Source: an uncultured Verrucomicrobiales bacterium (lineage in GTDB: Bacteria > Verrucomicrobiota > Verrucomicrobiia > Verrucomicrobiales > Akkermansiaceae). Taken from it: 57,654 bases of DNA. Location: contig CALBJX010000115.1 in assembly GCA_937893015.1 (NCBI GenBank), positions 1 to 57,654 on the forward strand. The letters run 5' to 3'. Both the position numbers and the translations under genes were made by a program. The first letter of the stretch is position 1. The number at the start of each line of letters is the position of its first letter. Below the pieces are notes generated by a model, which saw nothing but the letters and a program-made list of their open reading frames with translations, searched no databases and had not been told where the DNA came from. Positions 47,449-55,423 of this stretch are shown one piece after another.

Positions 47449-48372
47449 TTATTCCGCCACCTTGATGGTCTGGCCGGGCTTGAGACGCTTGAGGTCCTTT
47501 TCCTCGAAGCCGTTGAGCTGCATGAGCTTGTTGACGGAAGTCTTGTACTTCTTGGCGATGCGGCCGAGGCTCTCCCCCTTCTGGATGGTGTGCGTGGTGC
47601 CCGCGGCGATGGCGGCTTCCTGCTCCTGCTGAGCGGCCACGGCCTTGCCGCGCTCGGAGTCCGCGCTCACGGGGACGGCGAGGTAGGTGCCCTGGTAGAG
47701 CATGTTCTTGGCGGCGGCTTTGGGGTTGGCGGCTTTCAGGGCGGCGACGGTCACGCCGTACTGCTTGGAGATGGTCGTCCAGTTCTCCCCGGAGTTGATG
47801 AGGTGCTTGATGGTGACGGTCTTCGCGGGTGCTGCGGGCTGCGCGGGGGCGGTGGTCGCGGCGACGGGGGTGGCGGGCGTGACCTCCTCCGCCGTGTCAT
47901 CGAGACCCGCGGCGGGGGCCTGGGTGATGTGCGTGTCGGCGGGCTTGGGCGCGGTGACGCCGACCTGCGCGGCGGGGTCCGTGGTGGGGGTCACGGCGAG
48001 GTTGAGCGGCGTGTTGGCGGCGTTGGCGGGTTCGGCGGGCGCAGCGGAGGGCTGCGTCAGCACTTCGCCGGGCTTCTCAACATCCGCAGCGGCGTTGGCG
48101 GCGGGGGGCGGCGTGACGGTCGGGGAGATGGCGACACCTGCGCCCGATTTCACGAGATTGCCGCGCACCAGCACGCCGCCGATGACGACGATGTGCAGCA
48201 GCAGCAGCCCCATGATGATGCGCACGACGGTGGTGCCGGGCGTGCGGTCTTCCACCAGGCCGACGTCGCTGCGGTGCTTCTTGAGGTTCTTGTTGATGAA
48301 GGAGTGGAAGCGGTGCGTCTTGGGTGTGGCGCGGTCCAGTCCGGAGTTTTTGAATGCGGATTTCTTATTCAT
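47449..48372 (-). CDS. Membrane-anchored double LysM protein
   Basis: The 307-residue protein has a basic cytoplasmic N-terminus of about 50 residues, one membrane helix (IIMGLLLLHIVVIGGVLV), a long Pro/Ala/Thr linker and two LysM domains: INSGENWTTISKQYGVTVAA and IQKGESLGRIAKKYKTSVNK, the latter ending KPGQTIKVAE. It should bind peptidoglycan from the inner membrane. Between murD and ftsW it may help localise the division machinery; this is not a standard dcw gene. Confidence 0.85.
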   Translation of the reverse strand: MNKKSAFKNSGLDRATPKTHRFHSFINKNLKKHRSDVGLVEDRTPGTTVVRIIMGLLLLHIVVIGGVLVRGNLVKSGAGVAISPTVTPPPAANAAADVEKPGEVLTQPSAAPAEPANAANTPLNLAVTPTTDPAAQVGVTAPKPADTHITQAPAAGLDDTAEEVTPATPVAATTAPAQPAAPAKTVTIKHLINSGENWTTISKQYGVTVAALKAANPKAAAKNMLYQGTYLAVPVSADSERGKAVAAQQEQEAAIAAGTTHTIQKGESLGRIAKKYKTSVNKLMQLNGFEEKDLKRLKPGQTIKVAE

Positions 48373-48400
48373 AAATGGTTCGGTGGGGTGTTCGCTTGGT

Positions 48401-49714
48401 TTACAGGGAAAGGGTTTTCATGACGGCGTCCTTGAAACAGTTGCCGCGCTGCACATAGCCCGTGAACTGGTCGAAGGAGGAGGTGCCGGGGGAGAAGAGG
48501 ACGACATCCCCGCTCTGCGCTTCGGCAGCGGCGGCGGTGACGGCTTCTTCCACGGTGTGCACCTTCACGGTCTTGCAGACGGGGGTGAAGGTTTTTTCCA
48601 GCTGGTCGGCAATCTGGCCGAAGACGATGCAGCAGCGGGCCTTCTGCGCCAGCATGGGGTTGATGGCGGTGTAATCGAGGCCCTTGTCCTTGCCGCCCGC
48701 GAGGAGGACGATGGGGCGGGTCTGGGAGCGCACGGCGGCCTCCGTGGAGTGAAGATTCGTGCTCTTGGAGTCGTTGAGCCACAGGATGCCGTCCTTTTCG
48801 GCGGTCATCTCGCAGCGGAAGTGGGGCGGGCCGAAGTCGCGCACGGCCTCGATGATGGTCTCATCCGCGATACCGACGGCACGGCAGGCGAGGGTGGCGG
48901 CCATGACGTTCTCCGCGTTGTGTGCCTGCACCATGGTAGTGCCCGCGAGATTCATCAGCTCCGCGCCGTTCTCCATGATGCTCGTGCCCGCGTAGGAGAG
49001 CTGCCCCGTGGCGACCACGGAGGAGAAGCCCGCGCGGCGGGGGGCGAGGCCGGGCAGCTCCTCGCCCTCGCGGACGATGGCGAGCTGCGTGCTGTCCATG
49101 TTGCGGAACATGGCGCGTTTGGCGTTGTAATAGTCTTCGACCTTCTTGTAGCGGTCCATGTGGTCGGGGGCGAAGTTGAGCCAGATGCCGACCTCGGGCT
49201 TGAAATCAACGATGGTTTCCATCTGGAAGGAGGAGACCTCCAACACGGCGAACTCAGGCTGCTCGTCCATGAGACAGACCTCGCTCAGCGGGAAGCCGAA
49301 GTTGCCGCAGGCTTTGGCGGTCTTGCCCGCTTCCGTGAGGATGTGCTCGATGAGGGCGGTCGTGGTGGTCTTGCCGTTGGTGCCCGTGATGGCAATGATG
49401 CGGCCCGTGAAGTGCTGATAGCCCAGCTCGGTTTCACCGATGAGGGGGGCACCCGCCCCGCAGAAGGCGAGCGTCCACGGGATGTCGGCTTCGATGCCGG
49501 GGGAGAGCACGACGACATCCGCCGCGAAGGCGCGGGCGTGTTCCTCCGTGGCACCGGGGACGAAGGTGAGCGTTTCGTCCTTGCAGACGGCGGTGGGGGC
49601 GGCATCGAAGATGCAGACCTCTTTCGCGCCCAGACTCAGCGCGAGCCGCGCGGCGGCAATGCCGCTGCGTCCGCAACCGAGGACGGCGATTTTTTTGTTA
49701 GAAACGGTTATCAT
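48401..49714 (-). CDS. murD: UDP-N-acetylmuramoylalanine-D-glutamate ligase
   Basis: The 437-residue Mur ligase shows the N-terminal Rossmann start KIAVLGCGRSGIAAARLALS, the ATP site ITGTNGKTTTTALIEHILTE, NFAPDHMDRY and the C-terminal WLNDSKSTN with LLAGGKDKG. It adds D-Glu to UDP-MurNAc-L-Ala in the cytoplasm. The order mraY, murD, LysM, ftsW fits a dcw operon; the gap to mraY is 18 nt. Confidence 0.96.
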   Translation of the reverse strand: MITVSNKKIAVLGCGRSGIAAARLALSLGAKEVCIFDAAPTAVCKDETLTFVPGATEEHARAFAADVVVLSPGIEADIPWTLAFCGAGAPLIGETELGYQHFTGRIIAITGTNGKTTTTALIEHILTEAGKTAKACGNFGFPLSEVCLMDEQPEFAVLEVSSFQMETIVDFKPEVGIWLNFAPDHMDRYKKVEDYYNAKRAMFRNMDSTQLAIVREGEELPGLAPRRAGFSSVVATGQLSYAGTSIMENGAELMNLAGTTMVQAHNAENVMAATLACRAVGIADETIIEAVRDFGPPHFRCEMTAEKDGILWLNDSKSTNLHSTEAAVRSQTRPIVLLAGGKDKGLDYTAINPMLAQKARCCIVFGQIADQLEKTFTPVCKTVKVHTVEEAVTAAAAEAQSGDVVLFSPGTSSFDQFTGYVQRGNCFKDAVMKTLSL

Positions 49715-49732
49715 AGCAAGAAAAGATAGAGG

Positions 49733-50929
49733 TTATTCGGCGGGGACAGGAGCGGGTTCCTCCGCAGGGCGCATGGCGGGCGGCAGGGGCTGCCCGTTTT
49801 CATCCACGATGCAGCAGCCCTCCTCGGGGGAGACAGGGGGCTCGTTCTCACCCACGGTGTAGGGGGAGAAGTCATCGGAGAAGCCGGCTTCCTCTAAGGC
49901 TCGCCGCTCGTACTTGACGGCGTTGAGCGTCAGGCAGATGCCCGTGAGGGCGAGGAAGAAGGTGACGATGATGAAGCGGGCGACCACCTGTGTCTCCGGC
50001 ACGCCGCCCTTCTCGAAGTGGTGGTGGATGGGGGCCATGCGGAAGAAGCGGCGGCCCTCGCCGTACAGCTTGCGGGAGAGCTTGAACCACATCACCTGAA
50101 TCATCACGGAGACGGCTTCCGCCACGAACACGCCGCCGATGACCACGAGGATGAGTGCGCTGTGCGTGCAGATGGCCACGGTGCCGAGGGCACCGCCGAG
50201 GGCGAGGGAGCCCGTGTCACCCATGAACACCTTGGCGGGGTGGGCATTGAACCACAGGAAGCCGATGCAGGCGGAGGCGATGCTCACGAGGAAGAAGGAG
50301 CAGGGGAAGTCTCCGCACAGCGCGGCGATGATCGCAAAGGCGATGGCGGCAATCACCATGCAGCTGCCCGCAAGGCCGTCCAGACCATCCGTGAGGTTCA
50401 CGGCGTTGGAGGAGCCGATGATGACGAGCAGGGCGAAGGGGATGAAGAAGATGCCGAGGTCGAGCAGGCCGTAGTAGGGCACCATGATTTCCGTGATGCC
50501 GGGCACCATCTTGTAGAGATAGAACGCGCAGGCGACGGCGGCGACGGCTTGGATGGCAATCTTGAACCAGCCGCTCACGCCGTCCGTGCTGTGCTTGGTG
50601 ATTTTGGCGTAGTCATCCATGAAGCCCAGCAGAGCCGTCAGCGTGGTGACGAGCAGGCAGCACTGCAAACACGGGTCCATCAGATCGTTGAAGAGAAAGT
50701 TCACCAGCAGCACGGAGCCGATGAGCATCACGCCGCCCATGGTGGGCGTGCCGACCTTGGCGCTGTGCTCGGGCGCGAGCACGCCCTTGCGCGCTTCACG
50801 GATGGGCTGCCCCGCCTTCATGGCACGCAGAATCGCAATCAACCGCGGCCCCACGCACAGGCAGATGATGAAAGGCAGAAGCAGAGCGAGATGGAAAACG
50901 AGGGAGGAAGAGAGGAAGGAGGAGAACAT
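49733..50929 (-). CDS. mraY: Phospho-MurNAc-pentapeptide transferase
   Basis: The 398-residue membrane enzyme has the MraY Asp motifs (LGFMDDYAKITK, VNLTDGLDGLAGS) and MAPIHHHFEKGGVPETQVVA. It makes lipid I from undecaprenyl phosphate. It is about 40 residues longer than usual: after the last helix there is a Pro/Glu-rich cytoplasmic or periplasmic tail (YTVGENEPPVSPEEGCCIVD and on). The gene follows murF after 71 bp that contain a worn repeat element. Confidence 0.95.
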   Translation of the reverse strand: MFSSFLSSSLVFHLALLLPFIICLCVGPRLIAILRAMKAGQPIREARKGVLAPEHSAKVGTPTMGGVMLIGSVLLVNFLFNDLMDPCLQCCLLVTTLTALLGFMDDYAKITKHSTDGVSGWFKIAIQAVAAVACAFYLYKMVPGITEIMVPYYGLLDLGIFFIPFALLVIIGSSNAVNLTDGLDGLAGSCMVIAAIAFAIIAALCGDFPCSFFLVSIASACIGFLWFNAHPAKVFMGDTGSLALGGALGTVAICTHSALILVVIGGVFVAEAVSVMIQVMWFKLSRKLYGEGRRFFRMAPIHHHFEKGGVPETQVVARFIIVTFFLALTGICLTLNAVKYERRALEEAGFSDDFSPYTVGENEPPVSPEEGCCIVDENGQPLPPAMRPAEEPAPVPAE

Positions 50930-50931
50930 GG

Positions 50932-50996
50932 AAAATTGAGGATTTATGATTTAGGATTTAGAATGTGTGGTGCGCTTCGCGCACGGAGTTGACGAG
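50932..50996. repeat. Half intergenic element between mraY and murF
   Basis: AT-rich units of GGATTTA/GATTTA type (50938-50961) are followed by the hairpin GTGCGC TTC GCGCAC (about 50971-50985). It lies inside the dcw operon. Confidence 0.55.
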
Positions 50997-51000
50997 TTTG

Positions 51001-52389
51001 TTACGCTTTGGGCTTGAGAGAGGGAAATAACTCATACATCGTTCGTTCCATTCCTGCCGAACGCGACCCCTTGAAGAGAATCGCATCACCGGGCTCGATC
51101 ATGGAGCGGAGGGCGGCGGCGGCTTCGGCGGGCGTTTCCACGAGGAGGGCGGGGATGCTTTCGGCGGCGGCGTGGCAGAGGGCGTTCGTCTCGGCGCATT
51201 CGGCCCCGACGACGACCACGGCGGCGTAGCCGAGGGAAGCGGCGCACCAGCCCATGTCGGCGTGGGCAGCGATACCGCCCTCACCCAGCTCGCCCATCTT
51301 GCCGAGCACGGCGAAACGGCGTTTCGGCCCCTTGAGGGCGGCGACCGTTTCCAGCGCGGCCTTCATGCTTTCGGGGTTGGCGTTGTAGGTGTCGTCGATG
51401 ATGGTGTAGCCGTCCGCCTCTTTGCAGGCAAGGCGGCCCTTGGTGAGCGTGGAGGCGGAGAGCCCCGCGGCAATCTGCTCCAAGGTGCAGCCGAGTTTCC
51501 AGCCCGCAGCGGCGGCAAGCAGGCTGTTGCTCACCATGTGCGCGCCGGGCACGGGGAGGGAGACCTCCGTCTCGCCCAGCCCCTCGATGTGCAGGGTGTA
51601 GGCGGTGCCCGCGGCGGTGGAGCGCGGGTTGAGTGCGCGCACGGGGGAATTCACGCCGCCCACGGGGAGGGGCGTCGCCTTCGTCTGCGCAGCGATATAG
51701 TCCGCAAAATCATCACGGGCGGGGAAAATCATGAAACCGTCCGCAGGCAGCGCGCGGGCGACCGTACACTTTTCCTTCGCAATGCCCTCGCGGCTGCCGA
51801 GGAACTCCATATGCGCGGAGCCGATGGTGGTGATGATGCCGATGTGCGGCTGTGTCATGGCGCAGAGCGGGGCGAGCTCGCCCGCGTGGTTCATGCCCAT
51901 CTCCCAGATGGCGGCTTGCGTCCCCTTCTCGGCGGACAGGATGCTCAGCGGCACGCCGATGTGGTTGTTGAGATTGCCCTTTGTGGCGAGAGCCTTGAAT
52001 TTTTGAGAGAGCACCGAGAGCGTCATATCCTTGGTGCTCGTCTTGCCGCTGGAGCCCGTGAGCCCCACGACATGCAGCGGCGCCAGCTCCCCGCGCCACC
52101 ACGTGGCGAGGCTTTGGAGCGCGAGCAAGGTGTCCTCCACCTCAATCACCGAGCAGCCGGGCGAAAACGTACCCACGCAACGGCTCACCACCACCGCCGC
52201 CGCCTTTTCGGACGCGGCCGCGGCAAAATTGTTGCCGTCAAACCTCTCCCCGCAGAGCGCGAGGAAAACACTCCCCTCGCCCACCGCGCGGCTATCCGTC
52301 GTCAGCCCCGCCGTGACCGCACGGCTCCCCTCCGCCACGAGCCTCCCGCCCGTCGCCGCTACTAACTCTTCTATGCTTATCGTTTTCAT
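51001..52389 (-). CDS. murF: UDP-MurNAc-tripeptide D-alanyl-D-alanine ligase
   Basis: The 462-residue Mur ligase has the ATP site GLTGSSGKTSTKDMTLSVLS, TKGNLNNHIGVPLSIL and the MurF segments DDTYNANPESMKAALE and AVLGKMGELGEGG. It adds D-Ala-D-Ala to the UDP-MurNAc-tripeptide. Some Asp/His contacts are visible in WEMGMNHAGELAPL. Normal length. Confidence 0.96.
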   Translation of the reverse strand: MKTISIEELVAATGGRLVAEGSRAVTAGLTTDSRAVGEGSVFLALCGERFDGNNFAAAASEKAAAVVVSRCVGTFSPGCSVIEVEDTLLALQSLATWWRGELAPLHVVGLTGSSGKTSTKDMTLSVLSQKFKALATKGNLNNHIGVPLSILSAEKGTQAAIWEMGMNHAGELAPLCAMTQPHIGIITTIGSAHMEFLGSREGIAKEKCTVARALPADGFMIFPARDDFADYIAAQTKATPLPVGGVNSPVRALNPRSTAAGTAYTLHIEGLGETEVSLPVPGAHMVSNSLLAAAAGWKLGCTLEQIAAGLSASTLTKGRLACKEADGYTIIDDTYNANPESMKAALETVAALKGPKRRFAVLGKMGELGEGGIAAHADMGWCAASLGYAAVVVVGAECAETNALCHAAAESIPALLVETPAEAAAALRSMIEPGDAILFKGSRSAGMERTMYELFPSLKPKA

Positions 52390-52390
52390 G

Positions 52391-52420
52391 ATTTGTACAT
52401 TGTACTTTGTACTTTGTACA
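52391..52420. repeat. GTACATT-type tandem units between murF and murE
   Basis: Four near-identical units of TTGTACA/TTGTACT type fill the 31-bp gap between the murE stop and the murF start. Same class of short tandem unit as the element arms, without hairpin. Confidence 0.6.
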
Positions 52421-53962
52421 TTATTCGCGTCCTTCTTCCGCGCGCTTCTTCATCACGATGGAGGGCACGCTGATGCCGTCGGGGTTTTTCTCCGCATAAA
52501 ACTTCTTCACCACGGCGGCGTCGGAGAAGTCGATGGTTTCATCCTTGAAAATCTGGTAATTCTCATGCCCCTTGCCGGCAATGAGCACGACATCGCCGGG
52601 GCGGGCGAGCTCCAGCGCCGCGCGGATCGCCTCCTCGCGGTCAGTGATGCGGTGCTGCTTCTCGGCGGGGATGCCGGGCATGATTTCGTCAATGATGCTC
52701 TCGGGGTCCTCCGAGCGGGGATTGTCGGAGGTCACGAGGCAGATGTCGCTGAAGCGCGCGGCAGCCTCGCCCATGAGCGGACGCTTGGTGCGGTCGCGGT
52801 CGCCGCCGCAGCCGAAGATGGTGATGAGACGCCCCGTGCGGCAGAGAGCCTTCATGGTGCGGCAGGCGTTCTCCACGGCATCGGGCGTGTGGGCGTAATC
52901 CACAAAGCTCTGCACATTGTTGACGCTGGCCACCAGCTCCAGACGGCCGGGCACCTGCGGGCTCTGCGCGAGGCAGGTGATGGCGTCGCGCAGGTTCACG
53001 CCCGCGGAGACCGTGCCCGCCAGCGCGGCCAGGCTGTTGGAGAGGTTGAAGGCGCCGATGAGCGGCGTGCGGACGAGGTAGCTCTTGCCCTGATAGTGCA
53101 GCTCGTACTGGCTGCCCTTGAGCGTCATCAGCTTGGGCACGGCGCGGAAATCCGCATCATCCGCCGTGCCGAAGGTGCGCACCTTCATGAGCGGGCGCAT
53201 CTCCTCCGCCAGACGGCGGCCGTAGGCATCATCCGCATTGATGACGGCGACGGCCTTGTTGTCCTTGTTCGCCGCCATGGAGGTGAAGAGGAGCTTTTTG
53301 GCCTGATAGTAGCTCTCCATGTCGCCGTGGTAGTCGAGGTGGTCCTGCGTGAGGTTCGTAAAGATGCCCACGCGGAACTCCGTGCCAGCTGTGCGCTGCT
53401 GGTGCAGGGCGTGGGAGGAAACCTCCATGGCCACGGCGCGGCAGCCGTTCTTCACCATGCCGGCGAGCATGGTCTGCAACTCCGCACAGCCGGGCGTGGT
53501 GTTGTGGGAGGGGGTGCGCTTCGCGCCGTCATCGTACACGATGGTGCCGATGAGCCCCGCGCGCTGCCATGTGGCGCGGAAAATGGCGTTGGTGAGGTAG
53601 CTGATGGTGGTCTTGCCGTTGGTGCCCGTCACGCCGAGCATCACCATGCTCTGGGAGGGGAAGGCGTTCCACGCGCTCATGAGCATGCCGTCCGCCAGAT
53701 GCGTGTCGGGGGTCTGAATCCACATCACATCCTTGGCCTTGGCCTCGTCCGTCACGGGCGTTTCCGCGACGATGGCCGTTGCCCCCGCCGCAATGGCGGC
53801 GGAGATGGCCGTGTGACCGTCAAACTGCGTGCCGCGCACGGCTACATAGCAGCTGCCGGGAATCACCTTGCGGCTGTCATCCGTGAGGAGGGAAAGCGGC
53901 TTTTTGAGCGCCCCCGTGATGGTGGCGTCGGGAACGATGGAGAAGAGGTGTTTCAGGTTCAT
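52421..53962 (-). CDS. murE: UDP-MurNAc-tripeptide synthetase (meso-DAP adding)
   Basis: The 513-residue Mur ligase has the N-terminal LTDDSRKVIPGSCYVAVRG, the ATP site VMLGVTGTNGKTTISYLTNA, MEVSSHALHQQR, TNLTQDHLDYH and, decisive for substrate, TSDNPRSEDPESI: the DNPR motif of meso-diaminopimelate-adding enzymes. The cell wall is therefore of the Gram-negative DAP type. Start at 53962 (MNLKHLFSIVPDATI). A full repeat element separates it from the pseudo-transpeptidase gene upstream. Confidence 0.96.
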   Translation of the reverse strand: MNLKHLFSIVPDATITGALKKPLSLLTDDSRKVIPGSCYVAVRGTQFDGHTAISAAIAAGATAIVAETPVTDEAKAKDVMWIQTPDTHLADGMLMSAWNAFPSQSMVMLGVTGTNGKTTISYLTNAIFRATWQRAGLIGTIVYDDGAKRTPSHNTTPGCAELQTMLAGMVKNGCRAVAMEVSSHALHQQRTAGTEFRVGIFTNLTQDHLDYHGDMESYYQAKKLLFTSMAANKDNKAVAVINADDAYGRRLAEEMRPLMKVRTFGTADDADFRAVPKLMTLKGSQYELHYQGKSYLVRTPLIGAFNLSNSLAALAGTVSAGVNLRDAITCLAQSPQVPGRLELVASVNNVQSFVDYAHTPDAVENACRTMKALCRTGRLITIFGCGGDRDRTKRPLMGEAAARFSDICLVTSDNPRSEDPESIIDEIMPGIPAEKQHRITDREEAIRAALELARPGDVVLIAGKGHENYQIFKDETIDFSDAAVVKKFYAEKNPDGISVPSIVMKKRAEEGRE

Positions 53963-53964
53963 GG

Positions 53965-54180
53965 CGGGATTTGTGATAAGAAATTTGAGATTTTTGATTT
54001 GTGATTGGGAAAATTCGTACGGCTGCGCCGCAGGGCTGACGAGGAAATGGTGAATGGCGGAGAGGAACGGAAGTGTTTGATAAAAGGTTAAGCTGTGTTT
54101 CGCGCTTTGCGTTTGGGAGTCTCCGCGCACGAAGTGCGCCGAACTTCCCCAATCACAAATCAAAAATCATATATTTTAAA
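53965..54180. repeat. Intergenic arm-and-hairpin element, copy 8 (complete)
   Basis: Left arm of GATTTGTGAT/GAGATTTTTGATTT units (53968-54016) and right arm CCCCAATCACAAATCAAAAATC (in two parts, 54145-54170) are reverse complements over some 20 bases. Inside lie the hairpins GGCTGCGCCGC region (about 54020-54033) and GCGCAC GAA GTGCGC (about 54125-54140). The unit sequence differs from copies 4 and 5 although the layout is the same. It lies inside the dcw operon before murE. Confidence 0.7.
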
Positions 54181-54192
54181 TCATCTATTCAG

Positions 54193-55419
54193 TTAGTTAT
54201 TTCGTTTCAGAAGGGGGAGGATGACATCGGCCATGTCTTTGGCGACATCTTTTTCATGCGTGGCATAGGCGTGGAGAATGACGGCAATGACATAGGGCGT
54301 GTCGCCCTGATGCATGATGCGGACGAAAATGTGGTCGAAGAAATCCGGGGCTTCCGTTTCGTCCATGTCCCAGCCTGTATCGCAGGTGTTTGCGGAGAGC
54401 GTGCGGTTATTGAGGACGGAGCAGAGAACGGCGGCGGTTTCGGCGCTCACCACGCGGCGGTGCTCGGCGGGGAGGGTGGGGAGCATGCGCACGCCGTCGT
54501 TGAGCCGCAGACCTTGAATGACGCGCGGCGTGATGCGCTCCCCGCCGTTGGCAAGGGTGGCATACACGGAAGCGAGTTGCAGCAGGGAGACGCGCACACA
54601 GTCCGTGCCTGCCCCCATGGTCGCCAGAACGAGGGAATTCTGTCCGGGGACCTCTTCCAAATCCTCGATGTCGCAGGCGGAGTCACCTTGGATGCCGATG
54701 CCTGTCGGGTCGGCCAGACCGAAGGCTTCCAGCGTGCTTTGATAGAGGGCGGGACCGCAGGCAAGGGCGATGCGGGCGGCGGCGGGCTCGTTGCCCGCGG
54801 TCAGTGCCTCGCGCACGCTCATGCGGGCGGGCGCGCCCTCAGGAGCGATAAGGATGGGCTGGAAACCTGGTGGACGACAAACGAGGAGCATGCGGGCGGG
54901 CGCGCCCTCAGGAGCGATAAGGGCACAGGCATCCCCGTTCTCTTCCTCGATGGTGAAGGTGGCGGCATCCACCTCGCTGTCGAGCGTCAGAATGCCTTTG
55001 TCCAGAGCCGCCGCTGCAGCAAGGGGGACGAAGGTGGCACCGGGCATGAAGGCGGGGGAGAAGCTGAGGTCAAAGTCCGCTTCCTGATCGCTTTTCCGCA
55101 CCAGAGCAAGCAGCTGCCCCGTGGCAGCGTTCATGACGATGGCGCTGCCCCAATGGCGATGCGTGGCGGTACGTGTTACGCCTGTTTCGGGATTCGTCAG
55201 GTAGACTTCCTCCTTGTTCTCTTCCGCCATGAGCGCGTCCATCTGCGCCTGCACGGCAGCTTGCACGCCCTCGTCCACCGTCATCACGAGGTTGCCCATC
55301 ATCACCGCCTTCTCAGGCAACGGGCGCAGCATGGCCTCGACCTCGGGGGAATACGGCTCGGCATACACCGCAGCAGAGCTGAGGAGCAGGGTGAAGAGAA
55401 GGGAACGGAAACGGAGCAT
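54193..55419 (-). CDS. Exported pseudo-transpeptidase B (degenerate FtsI paralogue)
   Basis: The 408-residue protein has a signal peptide (MLRFRSLLFTLLLSSAAVYA) and a transpeptidase-like domain homologous to the FtsI gene two places upstream. All catalytic motifs are lost. The SxxK region (STFK in FtsI) reads MPGATFVPLAAA, the SxN region (SSN) reads TAGNEPAAA, and no KTG is present. The structural segment SVYATLANGGERITPRVIQ is well kept (FtsI: MVYATIANDGVRMKPRLID). It contains an in-frame 23-residue duplication (54820-54922). Likely a periplasmic pseudoenzyme that partners FtsI/FtsW or binds peptidoglycan. It starts 4 nt after the stop of pseudo-transpeptidase A. Confidence 0.8.
   Translation of the reverse strand: MLRFRSLLFTLLLSSAAVYAEPYSPEVEAMLRPLPEKAVMMGNLVMTVDEGVQAAVQAQMDALMAEENKEEVYLTNPETGVTRTATHRHWGSAIVMNAATGQLLALVRKSDQEADFDLSFSPAFMPGATFVPLAAAAALDKGILTLDSEVDAATFTIEEENGDACALIAPEGAPARMLLVCRPPGFQPILIAPEGAPARMSVREALTAGNEPAAARIALACGPALYQSTLEAFGLADPTGIGIQGDSACDIEDLEEVPGQNSLVLATMGAGTDCVRVSLLQLASVYATLANGGERITPRVIQGLRLNDGVRMLPTLPAEHRRVVSAETAAVLCSVLNNRTLSANTCDTGWDMDETEAPDFFDHIFVRIMHQGDTPYVIAVILHAYATHEKDVAKDMADVILPLLKRNN
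54820..54922. repeat. In-frame direct duplication inside pseudo-transpeptidase B
   Basis: A 34-bp sequence occurs identically at 54820-54853 and 54889-54922, 69 bp (23 codons) apart. It encodes IAPEGAPARM twice, with VCRPPGFQPI between. The absence of any change between copies suggests a recent event, and the frame is kept. Confidence 0.85.
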
Positions 55420-55423
55420 GGGC

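Noticed and set aside
46327..48423. Plus-strand open frame of about 700 codons opposite ftsW and the LysM gene
   Set aside because: Antisense to confidently identified genes; the translation is rich in Gly, Asp, Glu and His without any motif.
12814..54180. Intergenic elements as MITEs derived from a transposon
   Set aside because: No transposase or target duplication was seen, and the terminal sequence differs between copies. I kept them as repeats of unknown origin.
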